Below are positions 25,958 to 34,507 of a stretch of DNA of 64,000 bases, in pieces (the first letter of the stretch is position 1; every line of letters starts with the position of its first letter). Source of the DNA: Azoarcus sp. (lineage in GTDB: Bacteria > Pseudomonadota > Gammaproteobacteria > Burkholderiales > Rhodocyclaceae). The notes beneath the pieces are model-generated. The model saw only the letters and a program-made list of their open reading frames with translations. It ran no database searches and was not told the origin of the DNA. The stretch is from contig JAUSOD010000091.1 of NCBI GenBank assembly GCA_030656215.1, positions 1 to 64,000 on the forward strand. The letters run 5' to 3'. A program made the translations under genes and the position numbers.

Positions 25958-26392
25958 ATGCCGAGCCGTCCGATTCATCAGGTCATTTCAGATCGCGATT
26001 TTGTGTGCGTACCCTTCGACATGCCGGTACGCGAAGTCACCCGCCTCATGCTCCAGGCGCACCAGAGTGCAGCGCTGGTCACCGAACACGGCGTGCTCAC
26101 CGGCATCTTCACCGAGCGTGACGCCACCTTCAGGATACTTGCCGCCGGACTCGATGCCGACCTTACCCCGGTGGGCGCCGTCCTGACCCACAACCCGCAG
26201 GTGATCGGTGAAGACAGGCCCTTCGGCCATGCCCTGCACCTGATGTACGAGGGCGGGTTCCGTCACGTGCCCGTGGTCACCGCCGATGGCAAGCCGCTCG
26301 GTGTCATCACCGCCCATGACGCACTCGGGCTCGATGCCGTCGCCTTCAGCGAAGAACTGGTACGACGGGAAGAGATCACCGTCATTCTCTGA
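25958..26392 (+). CDS. CBS-domain pair protein
   Basis: 144-residue protein made of two CBS domains (about 18-70 and 80-138). The first contains ALVTEHGVLTGIFTERD, the second FRHVPVVTADGKPLGVITAHDAL. Stand-alone CBS pairs bind adenine nucleotides and sense energy charge; no effector domain is attached. The start follows AGGAGA at 25946-25951, so the upstream in-frame ATG at 25925 is not used. It may be transcribed from the sigma-54-type site at 25791. It converges on the cytochrome c gene. Confidence 0.82.
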   Translation: MPSRPIHQVISDRDFVCVPFDMPVREVTRLMLQAHQSAALVTEHGVLTGIFTERDATFRILAAGLDADLTPVGAVLTHNPQVIGEDRPFGHALHLMYEGGFRHVPVVTADGKPLGVITAHDALGLDAVAFSEELVRREEITVIL

Positions 26393-26400
26393 GCAAGAGC

Positions 26401-26419
26401 AAAAGCCCCCCGAGGGGCT
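26401..26419 (-). terminator. Intrinsic terminator for the leftward cytochrome c gene
   Basis: Stem AGCCCC/GGGGCT (26404-26409 with 26414-26419) with a four-base loop. Read leftward it is followed by a short T-run. It lies about 145 bases beyond the cytochrome stop, just after the CBS stop. Confidence 0.6.
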
Positions 26420-26561
26420 GAGCCACGCCGCCACACGGCGCGAACCGATCCTGCCGAACCGGAGTCGGCAGGAAACGGTCTTTCAACTTCAGGTCTCGAA
26501 CGCCGAGTTGCGTCCTTGGGGTTGCGCCCATGTGATCCGCAACGCGTCGAGTGCAAACCGA

Positions 26562-26942
26562 CTACTTGCCGTGGGCAAGGATCCAGTCGACGAGGCGGCG
26601 TGCATTGCCTTCGGTGATCGCCACCGCATTGGGCGGCATCGACAGCCCGCTGACCTTACCCTTCCAGTGGCTGCTGTAGGGGCTCGACCCTTCCAGTACG
26701 ATACGCGTCAGAAACTCGCTTGCGCCTGGCTTGCCCGCGTACTGCGCAGCCACGTCGTCCCAGGCGGGCCCGATCGGCGCCATGCCGTTGGGACCCTTCT
26801 TGCCGGGCTCGACACTGTGGCAGGTCAGACAGCCACTCGCTGCGGCAAGCTTGAGCATCTCGGCATCGGTTTTGGGGTCGGCATACGCGCTGGTGGCGAA
26901 GGCCAGTACGGCAAGACTGGCAATGGATCGGACAGGCATCAT
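26562..26942 (-). CDS. Small class I cytochrome c, probable electron acceptor
   Basis: 126-residue periplasmic mono-haem cytochrome. Signal peptide (about 1-22, cut after AYA), haem site CLTCH (about 38-42) and a distal methionine in GLSMPPNAVA. It resembles the cytochrome c551/c550 type that accepts electrons from PQQ alcohol dehydrogenases. Two ATG codons follow AGGAGCTTCACC. It lies downstream of the sensor kinase/regulator pair and dehydrogenase on the same strand, so a role as the dehydrogenase's electron acceptor is a reasonable inference. Confidence 0.87.
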   Translation of the reverse strand: MMPVRSIASLAVLAFATSAYADPKTDAEMLKLAAASGCLTCHSVEPGKKGPNGMAPIGPAWDDVAAQYAGKPGASEFLTRIVLEGSSPYSSHWKGKVSGLSMPPNAVAITEGNARRLVDWILAHGK

Positions 26943-27023
26943 GGTGAAGCTCCTTGAGAATGAAGGTTTAGAAGTGAACCAGCGAGAGGCTTGGGTTGTT
27001 CCGGGTCAAGCGCGGCCGGCCAG

Positions 27024-27671
27024 TCAGCAATAGGCTTCGGCAGTGAAATCCACCAGGCCATGGCGGGCTGCCAGCCGGACTAGCTTGAAGTCGTTTTCTG
27101 CGTCCAGCTTCTGCCGGATCATCGACAGGTGGTTTAGGATGGTCTTGTGACTCAGGTGCATCTGGCTCGCGATCAAAGTCGACGACTCTCCCGTAGCGGC
27201 CATGCGCAGCACCTCGAACTCGCGCGGGGTGAGCCGGTTCAGGATCTGGTCGCCATCCAATGTGGCAGATGCCAGCACCTGCGCAACGTCCGCCGACAGG
27301 ATACGACGACCGGCAGCGACCGCCCGGATCCCATCGAGCATCTCGACCGGCTCGCTGTTTTTGGTCAGGTAGCCCAAGGCACCGGCCCGCATCGCCTGGG
27401 TGACGAAGCCCGCGTTGTCGTGCATCGACAATACAAGCACCTCGAGGCCGGGATCGCGCGCAAGCATGCGCCGTATGGCCTCCACACCACTGCCGTTGCG
27501 CAGGCTCAGATCGACCACGGCAACATCGATGCCCCCTTGCTGCAGACAGTGGTAAGCCTCGTCCGCGGTTGCGGCCTCGGCCACGACCTGCAGGTCGCAT
27601 TCGGCATCGATCAGACGCCGGTAGCCAGTCCGAACCACCGTGTGATCATCAAGCAACAGGATCCTGATCAT
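27024..27671 (-). CDS. NarL/LuxR-type response regulator (pair 1)
   Basis: 215-residue two-component regulator. The receiver domain (1-120) has DDH at residues 7-9, phospho-acceptor Asp in VAVVDLSLRNGSG and the TK pair in GYLTKNSEP. A C-terminal LuxR helix-turn-helix (about 145-205) reads LTPREFEVLRMAATGESSTLIASQMHLS (motif split here for description). The start at 27671 follows GGAGACAAGAAAA and overlaps the kinase gene's end by 23 bases, so they are co-translated. Resembles the ExaE/AgmR-type regulators of quinoprotein alcohol dehydrogenases. Confidence 0.88.
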   Translation of the reverse strand: MIRILLLDDHTVVRTGYRRLIDAECDLQVVAEAATADEAYHCLQQGGIDVAVVDLSLRNGSGVEAIRRMLARDPGLEVLVLSMHDNAGFVTQAMRAGALGYLTKNSEPVEMLDGIRAVAAGRRILSADVAQVLASATLDGDQILNRLTPREFEVLRMAATGESSTLIASQMHLSHKTILNHLSMIRQKLDAENDFKLVRLAARHGLVDFTAEAYC

Positions 27672-29001
27672 TTTTCTTGTCTCCATTTTCATTGATCGGC
27701 AACTCGAGCCTGATACCAAGCCCACCCAGCAACGAGGCGCCGAGCTGCAGCGCACCACCGGCCATTTCGGCCCGCTCCCGCATGCCCAGCAATCCGCCAC
27801 GCGCATTGCGCAGCACGTCGACAGCACGACCGCAGCCGTCATCGGCCACGGTCAGCACCAGCATCCCGGCAACGGTCTCGATGCAGATACGGACCCTGCT
27901 CGCTCCCGAGTGCCGCAGCACGTTGGTCAGCGCTTCCTGCACCGTGCGATAGAGGGCCAGACCCGCATCCGCAGTCAGCGGAGGCAACACCTCGGGCATA
28001 TCAAGCTCGACCCCGATGCCGGTCGAACGCTGTCGCCATGTATCGACCAGCTCGCGCAGCCCGTCCCCCATGCCCAGCCCTTCCAGCCCATGCGGTCGAA
28101 GCTGTCGCAGCAGGCCGCGCACATGCACCGACATCTGCACGGACTCGGCCCGAATATCACGTGCGCACTCGGAAAGCACTTTCGGGTCGGCAGTTGGCGC
28201 ATGCATCTCGACAAACGCCGCGGCTGCACCGATTGCAGTCAGCGACTGACCAAACTCATCGTGCAACTCACGTGCCAGTTCGCGACGCTCGGCCTCCTGC
28301 AGCGCCATAATGCAGTGGCCGAGCCGGCGTTCGTTCGCGCGCGCATGGACAAGTGCCTCGGCCAACTCCTCGATCGACGCCGCAACACGGCGGAACTCTT
28401 TGAGTTCGAAGCGCGGCAGCACCGGATGCGGCTCGCCGCGCGCCAGCCGCGCCAGCCCCTCCTCCAGCGCGCGCACCGGGCGCAGTGCGCGGTCGGCGGC
28501 ATACCATGCGGCAAGGATCGAGCCCATTGCGAACAGCAGCAGCACCGACAGCATCCGCACACCGTCGCCCATGATCTCGTCGATCTCGCTGCGCGGATCG
28601 GCGCGGATGAAGATCGCCTCGTCTCCACCCAGCTCGATGCGATGTACTTCCAGGGCGCCACCATCGGTTCCCGTGAGCCTGTAGGCCCATCCGGCAAGCT
28701 CCGAAGGTGTCACTAAAGGGAACGCCTGCTCCAAATCTGAACGACCAAGCGCCACCTGCACGTGGCGAAGCTGTTCTTCGGCGATCAGCTCGCCGATCGG
28801 TCCGCTGCCCTGCTCGGGTGCAGCGCTGACCCGGCGCATCAGCTCCACCAAGTGGGCCGAGGCCGTCAGTTCCTCCGCCACGTCTTCGCGCAGGCTAGCC
28901 GCAATCACGAGGCACGCAGCGAGCAACAGGGCCACGGACGCCACGGACAGGAAGGCCAGCAGACGCACTCGCAGATCCAAGGAACGCTCCAGACGCAGCA
29001 A
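27649..29001 (-). CDS. NarX-type sensor histidine kinase (pair 1)
   Basis: 450 residues: N-terminal helix (12-35), a periplasmic sensor of about 115 residues, second helix (about 150-168), HAMP linker, then HisKA_3 dimerisation domain with the phospho-accepting His in RELARELHDEFGQSLTAI and a HATPase_c domain (VQEALTNVLRHSGA, VADDGCGRA, GGLLGMRERAEMAGG). The kinase phosphorylates the overlapping regulator. Its position between the PQQ dehydrogenase and its cytochrome suggests it senses alcohol, aldehyde or metal state. The dehydrogenase upstream has its own terminator, so this pair needs its own promoter, which I could not identify. Confidence 0.9.
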   Translation of the reverse strand: MLRLERSLDLRVRLLAFLSVASVALLLAACLVIAASLREDVAEELTASAHLVELMRRVSAAPEQGSGPIGELIAEEQLRHVQVALGRSDLEQAFPLVTPSELAGWAYRLTGTDGGALEVHRIELGGDEAIFIRADPRSEIDEIMGDGVRMLSVLLLFAMGSILAAWYAADRALRPVRALEEGLARLARGEPHPVLPRFELKEFRRVAASIEELAEALVHARANERRLGHCIMALQEAERRELARELHDEFGQSLTAIGAAAAFVEMHAPTADPKVLSECARDIRAESVQMSVHVRGLLRQLRPHGLEGLGMGDGLRELVDTWRQRSTGIGVELDMPEVLPPLTADAGLALYRTVQEALTNVLRHSGASRVRICIETVAGMLVLTVADDGCGRAVDVLRNARGGLLGMRERAEMAGGALQLGASLLGGLGIRLELPINENGDKKNDQDPVA

Positions 29002-29083
29002 ATGAGGGGATCAAGGCAAGGTACATGCCATTCCCCATTCCCGGCAATCCTGGAATGGTAAGTACGGTGCGATCCCTGTCGAC

Positions 29084-29118
29084 AAAAAAGCGGCATCTGC
29101 GCTGTCACGCAGATGCCG
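29084..29118 (-). terminator. Intrinsic terminator of the quinoprotein dehydrogenase gene
   Basis: Perfect 11-bp stem CGGCATCTGCG / CGCAGATGCCG (29091-29118) with a six-base loop. Read leftward it is followed directly by a six-T run (29084-29089 as A on the plus strand). It lies 48 bases after the stop. Confidence 0.9.
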
Positions 29119-29165
29119 CCGGGGCTCCCAGCCTGCCCGGCCATGGCAGCCGGGCAGGCCTTGCA

Positions 29166-30968
29166 TCAGGACGATTTGTGCAGTTTGAACACCCACACCG
29201 AACCACCCTGCTCGAGGAAGTTCACCCGCTTGGCCACGTCGCCGCCCCACAGCGGAACCGCGCCGCCCCAACCGGACACCACGGCGATGAACTGTTCGCC
29301 GTTCTCTTCCCAGCTGACCGGGGGCGCGATCACGCCGGAACCGGTCTGGAACTGCCACACCTCTTCACCCGTGGTCGCGTTGACCGCCTTCAGGTAGCCT
29401 TCCGGGGTACCGTAGAACACCAGATTGCCGCCGGTCGTCATCACCCCGCCCCACAGCGGCGCGTTGTTCTTGACCTCCCACTTGATCTGGCCAGTGACGG
29501 GGTCAAGCGCACGCAGCGAACCGATGTACTCGTCATGCAGCGGCTTGATGGTGAAGCCCGCGCCGAGGTAGGCCGCGCCACGCTTGTACGACACCGGCTC
29601 GTTCCAGATGTCCATGCCCCATTCGTTGGCTGGCACGTAGAAAAGGCCGGTCTTCGGGCTGAACGCCATCGGCATCTGGTTCTTGCCACCAAGGAAGGAC
29701 GGTGCGACGAACACGTCCTTGCCCTTCTTGCCATCACCACCGGCCTCGACGAACGGGTTGCCCGGACGCTTGTCGTCGTTGGTGATCGGCTTTCCGGTCT
29801 TGAGGTCAAAACCCTTCGCCCAGTCGATCTTGTTCACGAAGGGATAGGCGCCGAGCAGCTTGCCGTTGGTGCGGTCGTTGACGAAGAAGAAGCCGTTACG
29901 GTCTGCCTTGCCCCCGGCCTTGACCATCTGGCCGCTCTTCGGATCGGTGTACTCGAAGGAGATGAATTCGTTCACCCCGTCGAAGTCCCAGCCGTCGTGC
30001 GGCGTGTTCTGGAAGTGCCACACGATCTTGCCGGTGTCCGGACTGATCGCCAGCGTGGACGACGAGTACAGATTGTCACCCGGACGCAACCAACTGTTCC
30101 ACGGCGACGGGTTGCCGGTACCGATGTAGATCAGGTCGACTTCGGGGTCGTAGTAGGCGGCCTGCCACGGCGCCGCGCCGCCCGTCTTCCACAGGTCGCC
30201 CGGCCAACTGGCGTTGGTCGTCCCGGAAATGCCGTTGTCGCTGGGCTTGCCGTCCTTGTCGAATTTTTGTCCCATGTGGCCTTCAACCGTGGGACGTGTC
30301 CAGATCAGCTTGCCCGTCTTGGCGTCACGTGCATCCACCCGACCGACGATACCGAATTCGCCGCCCGAGTTGCCGGTGATAACCATGCCCTTGACGATCT
30401 GCGGTGCCGCCGTGAAGGAGTAGCCGGCCTTGTAGTCCTCGATCGTCTCACGCCAGACCACCTTGCCGGTGTCCTTGTTGAGCGCAATCAGCTTGGCGTC
30501 GAGCGTGCCGAAGATCACCAGATCGCCATACAGTGCGGCGCCGCGGTTGATCACGTCACAGCACGGCATGATGCCGTCGGGCAGACGATGTTCGTACTTC
30601 CACAGCTTGGCGCCGGTCTTGGCGTCGAGCGCGTAGATGCGGCTGTAGGACGCGGTGACGAACATCTTGCCGTCGTGGATCAGCGGCTGCGACTGTTGCC
30701 CGCGCTGCTTCTCGCCGCCAAAGGAGAAGGACCACGCGGGCACGAGGTCCTTCACCGTTTCGGTATTGATCTGGGTCAGCGGGCTGAAACGCTGCCCCTT
30801 GGTACCCAGACCGTGGGTGACCACCTGAGTGGTGATGGTAGCGTCGTTCACGATGTCGGCGTCGGTTACCTCTTTCGCCACCACCTGTGTCGCCCCCAAC
30901 AACATCAGCGCCGCAGCCACAGCGGTCAGGCCGCGCGGCGTGGTCGTCGTTCTTTTGATTTTGTTCAT
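29166..30968 (-). CDS. PQQ-dependent alcohol dehydrogenase with lanthanide-type metal site
   Basis: 600-residue periplasmic quinoprotein (signal peptide 1-31, cut near VVA). Eight beta-propeller blades are implied by repeated W-docking segments such as [12 protein letters not shown]. Vicinal Cys136-Cys137 form the disulphide over PQQ; Glu204 (GGEFG) and Asn252 (TTNAS) are metal ligands. Catalytic Asp328 lies in HDGWDFDG. Asp330, two residues on, is the extra carboxylate found in lanthanide-dependent enzymes (XoxF, PedH/ExaF), where Ca-type enzymes have Ala or Ser. It should therefore oxidise ethanol or methanol-type alcohols with a rare-earth ion. ATG 30968 follows GGAGGAAAA. Transcribed alone from a sigma-54-type promoter. 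Confidence 0.93.
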   Translation of the reverse strand: MNKIKRTTTTPRGLTAVAAALMLLGATQVVAKEVTDADIVNDATITTQVVTHGLGTKGQRFSPLTQINTETVKDLVPAWSFSFGGEKQRGQQSQPLIHDGKMFVTASYSRIYALDAKTGAKLWKYEHRLPDGIMPCCDVINRGAALYGDLVIFGTLDAKLIALNKDTGKVVWRETIEDYKAGYSFTAAPQIVKGMVITGNSGGEFGIVGRVDARDAKTGKLIWTRPTVEGHMGQKFDKDGKPSDNGISGTTNASWPGDLWKTGGAAPWQAAYYDPEVDLIYIGTGNPSPWNSWLRPGDNLYSSSTLAISPDTGKIVWHFQNTPHDGWDFDGVNEFISFEYTDPKSGQMVKAGGKADRNGFFFVNDRTNGKLLGAYPFVNKIDWAKGFDLKTGKPITNDDKRPGNPFVEAGGDGKKGKDVFVAPSFLGGKNQMPMAFSPKTGLFYVPANEWGMDIWNEPVSYKRGAAYLGAGFTIKPLHDEYIGSLRALDPVTGQIKWEVKNNAPLWGGVMTTGGNLVFYGTPEGYLKAVNATTGEEVWQFQTGSGVIAPPVSWEENGEQFIAVVSGWGGAVPLWGGDVAKRVNFLEQGGSVWVFKLHKSS

Positions 30969-31054
30969 CCGTTTTCCTCCTGGGTCTCTCGGTATGTGTA
31001 ACAAGCGATCTCCGCTCGGTCCAACCGACTCGACGGAAATCCACCGATCCTTTC

Positions 31055-31071
31055 TGCAAGCGGCATGCCAC
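31055..31071 (-). promoter_or_regulatory. Sigma-54-type promoter of the quinoprotein dehydrogenase
   Basis: On the minus strand GTGGCATGCCGCTTGCA matches YTGGCACGNNNNTTGCW well: GG (31069-31068), ten bases, GC (31057-31056), with the -12 element TTGCA perfect. Predicted start near 31044, about 75 bases before the ATG at 30968. Confidence 0.65.
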
Positions 31072-31230
31072 GCCGGATAACCCGAATTCGAACCCACCGC
31101 GGATCGAAGCGCTGTATCAATCCGGTTCACCTGCTCCATTAATGAACACCCGTCTGCGACAAGCGCGACCGTCATGTGACACACCGACTGCAAGTGCCCA
31201 CCGCAAATACGATCAAGCCTGAAATCCTGC

Positions 31231-31247
31231 TTGGCACAGGGTTTGCT
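31231..31247 (+). promoter_or_regulatory. Sigma-54-type promoter of the SoxYZ-like/metallohydrolase operon
   Basis: TTGGCACAGGGTTTGCT matches the -24/-12 consensus at all conserved positions except one base (A for the G after GGCAC). GG is at 31233-31234, then ten bases, then GC at 31245-31246. Predicted start near 31258, 41 bases before the ATG at 31299. Confidence 0.72.
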
Positions 31248-31298
31248 ATATTGGTTTTACAAGCGGCGCGGCACGCACTGCGCCTCCGAGGAGACGAG

Positions 31299-32081
31299 AT
31301 GAGATTTGCCTGGCTAACGGCGTGTGCCGTGCTGATATTTGGCGTGCTCCCGCCGGCCGCGGCCGAGCGCGCCGCGCCCGCAAGCGATCCGCTCGGCTCG
31401 CCGCGCTGGGGCGACATGCAGCGTGAGTTTTTTCGCGACGCACGGGTGGTGTTCGACGACCGGGTGAAGGTGTCGGCGCCAGTCACCGCCGAGGATGCAC
31501 TGAACGTGCCGGTCGCGGTCGATGCCACCGCTTTGAGCGGGGTTGAGGAAGTGCTGGTGTTTGCCGACTTCAACCCGATCGTGAAGGCGCTCAGTTTCGT
31601 CCCCGGCCGCGCACGTGCCAGCCTTGGGTTCCGCCTCAAGCTGCAGCAATCGACCCCGGTGCGCGCCGCCGCCCGCACCGCCGATGGCCTGTGGCATGTC
31701 GGTGGCACCTGGGTGAACACCACCGGCGGTGGCTGCACCCTGCCCTCCACCGGCGCCAGCTCGCCCGAGTGGGATCTTCGCTTGAACGAAGTCACTGCGC
31801 GCAGGTGGCCACGGGTCGATGGCGGCACGCGGCTGCGGCTGCAGGTCACCCATCCGATGGACACCGGGCTCGCAGCCGGCATTCCGGTATTCCATATCGA
31901 CGAACTAAGGATCACCGCTGACGACGGCAGCATGTTGATGACGATACACCCCGCCGAACCGGTGGCGGAGAACCCGCTGTTTACCATCGACATCCCGCCC
32001 GGCGTCATTGGCGAGGCTGCGCTCAAGGTTGCCGGGCGCGACAACAACGGCAACCCGATCCGCGCCGAGGTCGCGCCATGA
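31299..32081 (+). CDS. Quinoprotein dehydrogenase-associated SoxYZ-like carrier protein
   Basis: 260-residue exported protein (signal peptide about 1-22). It joins a SoxY-like half (about 40-150) and a SoxZ-like half (about 165-255) in one chain. A single cysteine lies in the NTTGGGCTLPS segment, reminiscent of the carrier-cysteine GGC motif of SoxY though not at the C-terminus. Such proteins are known from genome context as partners of PQQ dehydrogenases, with undefined biochemistry. ATG 31299 follows GAGGAG. The stop overlaps the next start (ATGA). Confidence 0.85.
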   Translation: MRFAWLTACAVLIFGVLPPAAAERAAPASDPLGSPRWGDMQREFFRDARVVFDDRVKVSAPVTAEDALNVPVAVDATALSGVEEVLVFADFNPIVKALSFVPGRARASLGFRLKLQQSTPVRAAARTADGLWHVGGTWVNTTGGGCTLPSTGASSPEWDLRLNEVTARRWPRVDGGTRLRLQVTHPMDTGLAAGIPVFHIDELRITADDGSMLMTIHPAEPVAENPLFTIDIPPGVIGEAALKVAGRDNNGNPIRAEVAP

Positions 32082-33058
32082 ACCCGCCGTCATTGTGCCC
32101 CATTGGTGTCGGCTGGCCGGCACGCGCACTGCTCGCCCTGCTCATCTCACTGCTGTCCATCCCATTCTCACCCGCCGCCAGCGCGGCCGAGTTCGACTAC
32201 CGTCTGGCGCCACGCCGCATCGCCGATGGCGTGTATGTGCTAATCGGTCGCACCGAGGATTTCTCGCTCGCCAACGGTGGCAATATCGTCAATACCGGTT
32301 TCGTGGTTGGCACCCAGGGCGTAGTCGCGATCGACACCGGCTCATCCAGGCGCTACGGCGAGCAGATGCGTGCGGCCATCGCCCGCATCACGCCCCTGCC
32401 GGTAGTGCTGGTGATCAACACCCATCACCACCCGGACCACTTCCTCGGCAATCAGGCCTTCGCCGCCGACACCCTGGCCGCGCTGCCCGAGACAATCCGT
32501 GCGATCGAGGCCGAAGGCCCCGGTTTTCTCGACAACATGTACCGCCTAAATGGCGACTGGATGCGCGCCACCGAGGTGGTGGTGCCGCGACGGGCGCTGG
32601 CTGCGGGCAGGATCAATGCCGGCGGTCGCGAACTGGAATTGATCGCGCTCGGCGGCCATACCGTGGCCGATCTGGTCGTGCTCGACCATGCCAGCGGCAC
32701 CTTGTTTACCGCCGACCTGGTATTCAACGGCCGCGCGCCGACGACGCCGCATGCCGACATCACGCAGTGGCTGCAGGCACTCGACCGACTGGAGCAGATA
32801 TCCTTCCGCCAGCTGGTGCCGGGTCACGGCGAGGTCGCGGCCGACACCGCACCCATCGCCGACACCCGCCGCTACCTGCGCTGGCTGGCGCAAACCATCC
32901 GCGACGGCGCCGAACAAGGGCTGGACATGACCGAGATGCTGGCACTGCCGGTCCCGGCGACCCACGCCGAGCTGGCCGAAGTCGCATCGGAGTACCGGCG
33001 CTCGATAACCCATCTGTACCCGGCCGCCGAGCGGGCCGCGCTCGGCGTGCCACGGTAG
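32078..33058 (+). CDS. Quinoprotein relay system zinc metallohydrolase
   Basis: 326-residue metallo-beta-lactamase-fold protein with a signal peptide (about 1-35). The metal motif THHHPDH (HxHxDH) is near residue 108; further ligand histidines occur at LGGHTVADLVVLDH and VPGHGEVAAD. Such hydrolases accompany PQQ dehydrogenases and SoxYZ-like carriers; their substrate is not established. Coupled to the SoxYZ-like gene by ATGA and followed seven bases later by a second sensor kinase, so all four downstream genes are probably one operon. Confidence 0.86.
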   Translation: MNPPSLCPIGVGWPARALLALLISLLSIPFSPAASAAEFDYRLAPRRIADGVYVLIGRTEDFSLANGGNIVNTGFVVGTQGVVAIDTGSSRRYGEQMRAAIARITPLPVVLVINTHHHPDHFLGNQAFAADTLAALPETIRAIEAEGPGFLDNMYRLNGDWMRATEVVVPRRALAAGRINAGGRELELIALGGHTVADLVVLDHASGTLFTADLVFNGRAPTTPHADITQWLQALDRLEQISFRQLVPGHGEVAADTAPIADTRRYLRWLAQTIRDGAEQGLDMTEMLALPVPATHAELAEVASEYRRSITHLYPAAERAALGVPR

Positions 33059-33064
33059 CCCATC

Positions 33065-34507
33065 ATGCAGCGCAGACCCTTGAGCCTCCGCTTCGCCAGC
33101 CTCCGCTTCGCCAGCCTCCTCTTCGCGAACCACCGAACGGGCAGACTCCAGTCCGGCAGCCTCCACGCCCGCCTCAGCCTGGTGCTCGCCATCATGCTCG
33201 CAGCCTCCCTGCTTGCCGGTACCGCACTGTGGCTGCGCGAGACCCGCAACGCGATTCAAGAAGAAATCGAAGCCGCCGGCCGCGTGACCGAACAATGGCT
33301 CAATGTGCTGGTGCGCGAAACCCGTCACGACCCGGCCACCGGCAACGCGCGCCTGATGAGTGCGCTCAGGGAGGTCGGCCGCATTCGCGCGCATGCGCTG
33401 GAAGTGAGTGCGGCTGGCGGCGAGCTACTCTATGTCTCACCTCCACCCACCTACAAGGCCGGGCGCAACGCACCCGACTGGTTCACCGCGCAACTTGCAC
33501 CGCAGCTGCCGGTACGCCATTTCGACGCCGGCAGCCTGCAGTTGAGCCTGCGCCCGGACCCATCGCGCTCGGTGCTCGATGCCTGGGACGACCTCGCCGG
33601 GCTGTCGGGCTGGGGGCTGGCGATCCTGCTGCTGGCATGGCTCGGCAGCCACGCCGCGCTCAACCGCGCGCTGCGTCCGCTGCGCGAAATCGACATTGCC
33701 TTTGCACGCGGCGCCGACGGCCACTTCGACCGCCGGCTGCCCGCGCTCGGGACATTTGAGCTCGATCGCCTGGCGCACAGCTACAACCGCCTCGCCCAAC
33801 GTCTCGATCACACCCTGGCCGACAAGCATCAACTCGAGGAACAGCAGCGCTTCGCCCACGCCGTGCAGGAACGACTGGAGGACGAACGCCGTGCCATCGC
33901 GCGCGAACTGCACGACGAACTGGCCCAGGGCATTACCGCGGTGCGCGCCATCGCCGGCGCAATCCAGCAGCGCAGCGGCGACCAGCCCGGCATCCATGGG
34001 AGCGCCCAGGCCATTGTCGCGATGACCGGACAGATGCAGGACGGCGTGCGCGCCATTCTGCACCGGCTGCGCCCGCCCGCACTGGCCACAGGGCAGCTCG
34101 ACCAATCGGTGCGCGACTGGTGCGCGCAGTGGTCGGCGCTGTATCCCGATATCGCGCTCGACTGCCACATCGACACCCGCCAGGTCGAAGTTGGCGACGC
34201 CATCCAGCTCACCGTGCAGCGCCTGCTGCAGGAAGGGCTGACCAACGTCGTGCGCCACGCTGGCGCGAGCCGGGTCGAGGTAGACCTGCGCTGCGCCGCC
34301 CACGGCGTGGAGTTGCAGATCACCGATAACGGCCGCGGTCTCGGGCCGGATGTCGCCGATGGCCGCCCGCGTTATGGCCTCACCGGCATGCACGAGCGCA
34401 CCCTGGCCCTGGGCGGCGAACTGCGCTTCGAAACCGCCCCGCAAGGGGGGCTTAGCGTGTATGCCCGCCTCCCGCTCAAATCCACGCCGGAGCTCGCACA
34501 ATCATGA
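33065..34507 (+). CDS. NarX-type sensor histidine kinase (pair 2)
   Basis: 480 residues. An odd N-terminus contains a triple RFASL-like repeat encoded by three 15-bp DNA repeats. It is followed by a first helix (about 38-57), a periplasmic sensor of about 110 residues, a second helix (about 178-198), HAMP, HisKA_3 with the phospho-accepting His in RAIARELHDELAQGITAV, and HATPase_c (LLQEGLTNVVRHAGA, TDNGRGLG, GLTGMHERTLALGG). No clear ribosome site precedes ATG 33065, so a start nearer the first helix is possible. The stop overlaps the regulator start (ATGA). Confidence 0.88.
   Translation: MQRRPLSLRFASLRFASLLFANHRTGRLQSGSLHARLSLVLAIMLAASLLAGTALWLRETRNAIQEEIEAAGRVTEQWLNVLVRETRHDPATGNARLMSALREVGRIRAHALEVSAAGGELLYVSPPPTYKAGRNAPDWFTAQLAPQLPVRHFDAGSLQLSLRPDPSRSVLDAWDDLAGLSGWGLAILLLAWLGSHAALNRALRPLREIDIAFARGADGHFDRRLPALGTFELDRLAHSYNRLAQRLDHTLADKHQLEEQQRFAHAVQERLEDERRAIARELHDELAQGITAVRAIAGAIQQRSGDQPGIHGSAQAIVAMTGQMQDGVRAILHRLRPPALATGQLDQSVRDWCAQWSALYPDIALDCHIDTRQVEVGDAIQLTVQRLLQEGLTNVVRHAGASRVEVDLRCAAHGVELQITDNGRGLGPDVADGRPRYGLTGMHERTLALGGELRFETAPQGGLSVYARLPLKSTPELAQS

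Larger units (their letters stand above)
30969..31298. other. Divergent control region of the quinoprotein locus
   Basis: 330 bases between the dehydrogenase and the SoxYZ-like gene. Two sigma-54-type promoters point outward (31055-31071 leftward, 31231-31247 rightward), leaving about 160 bases between them for activator sites. No gene or RNA seen. Confidence 0.7.

Noticed and set aside
29025-31001. 658-codon plus-strand frame opposite the quinoprotein gene
   Set aside because: It is a mirror frame of a strongly recognised dehydrogenase in GC-rich DNA; the translation is H/R/V-rich with no family features.
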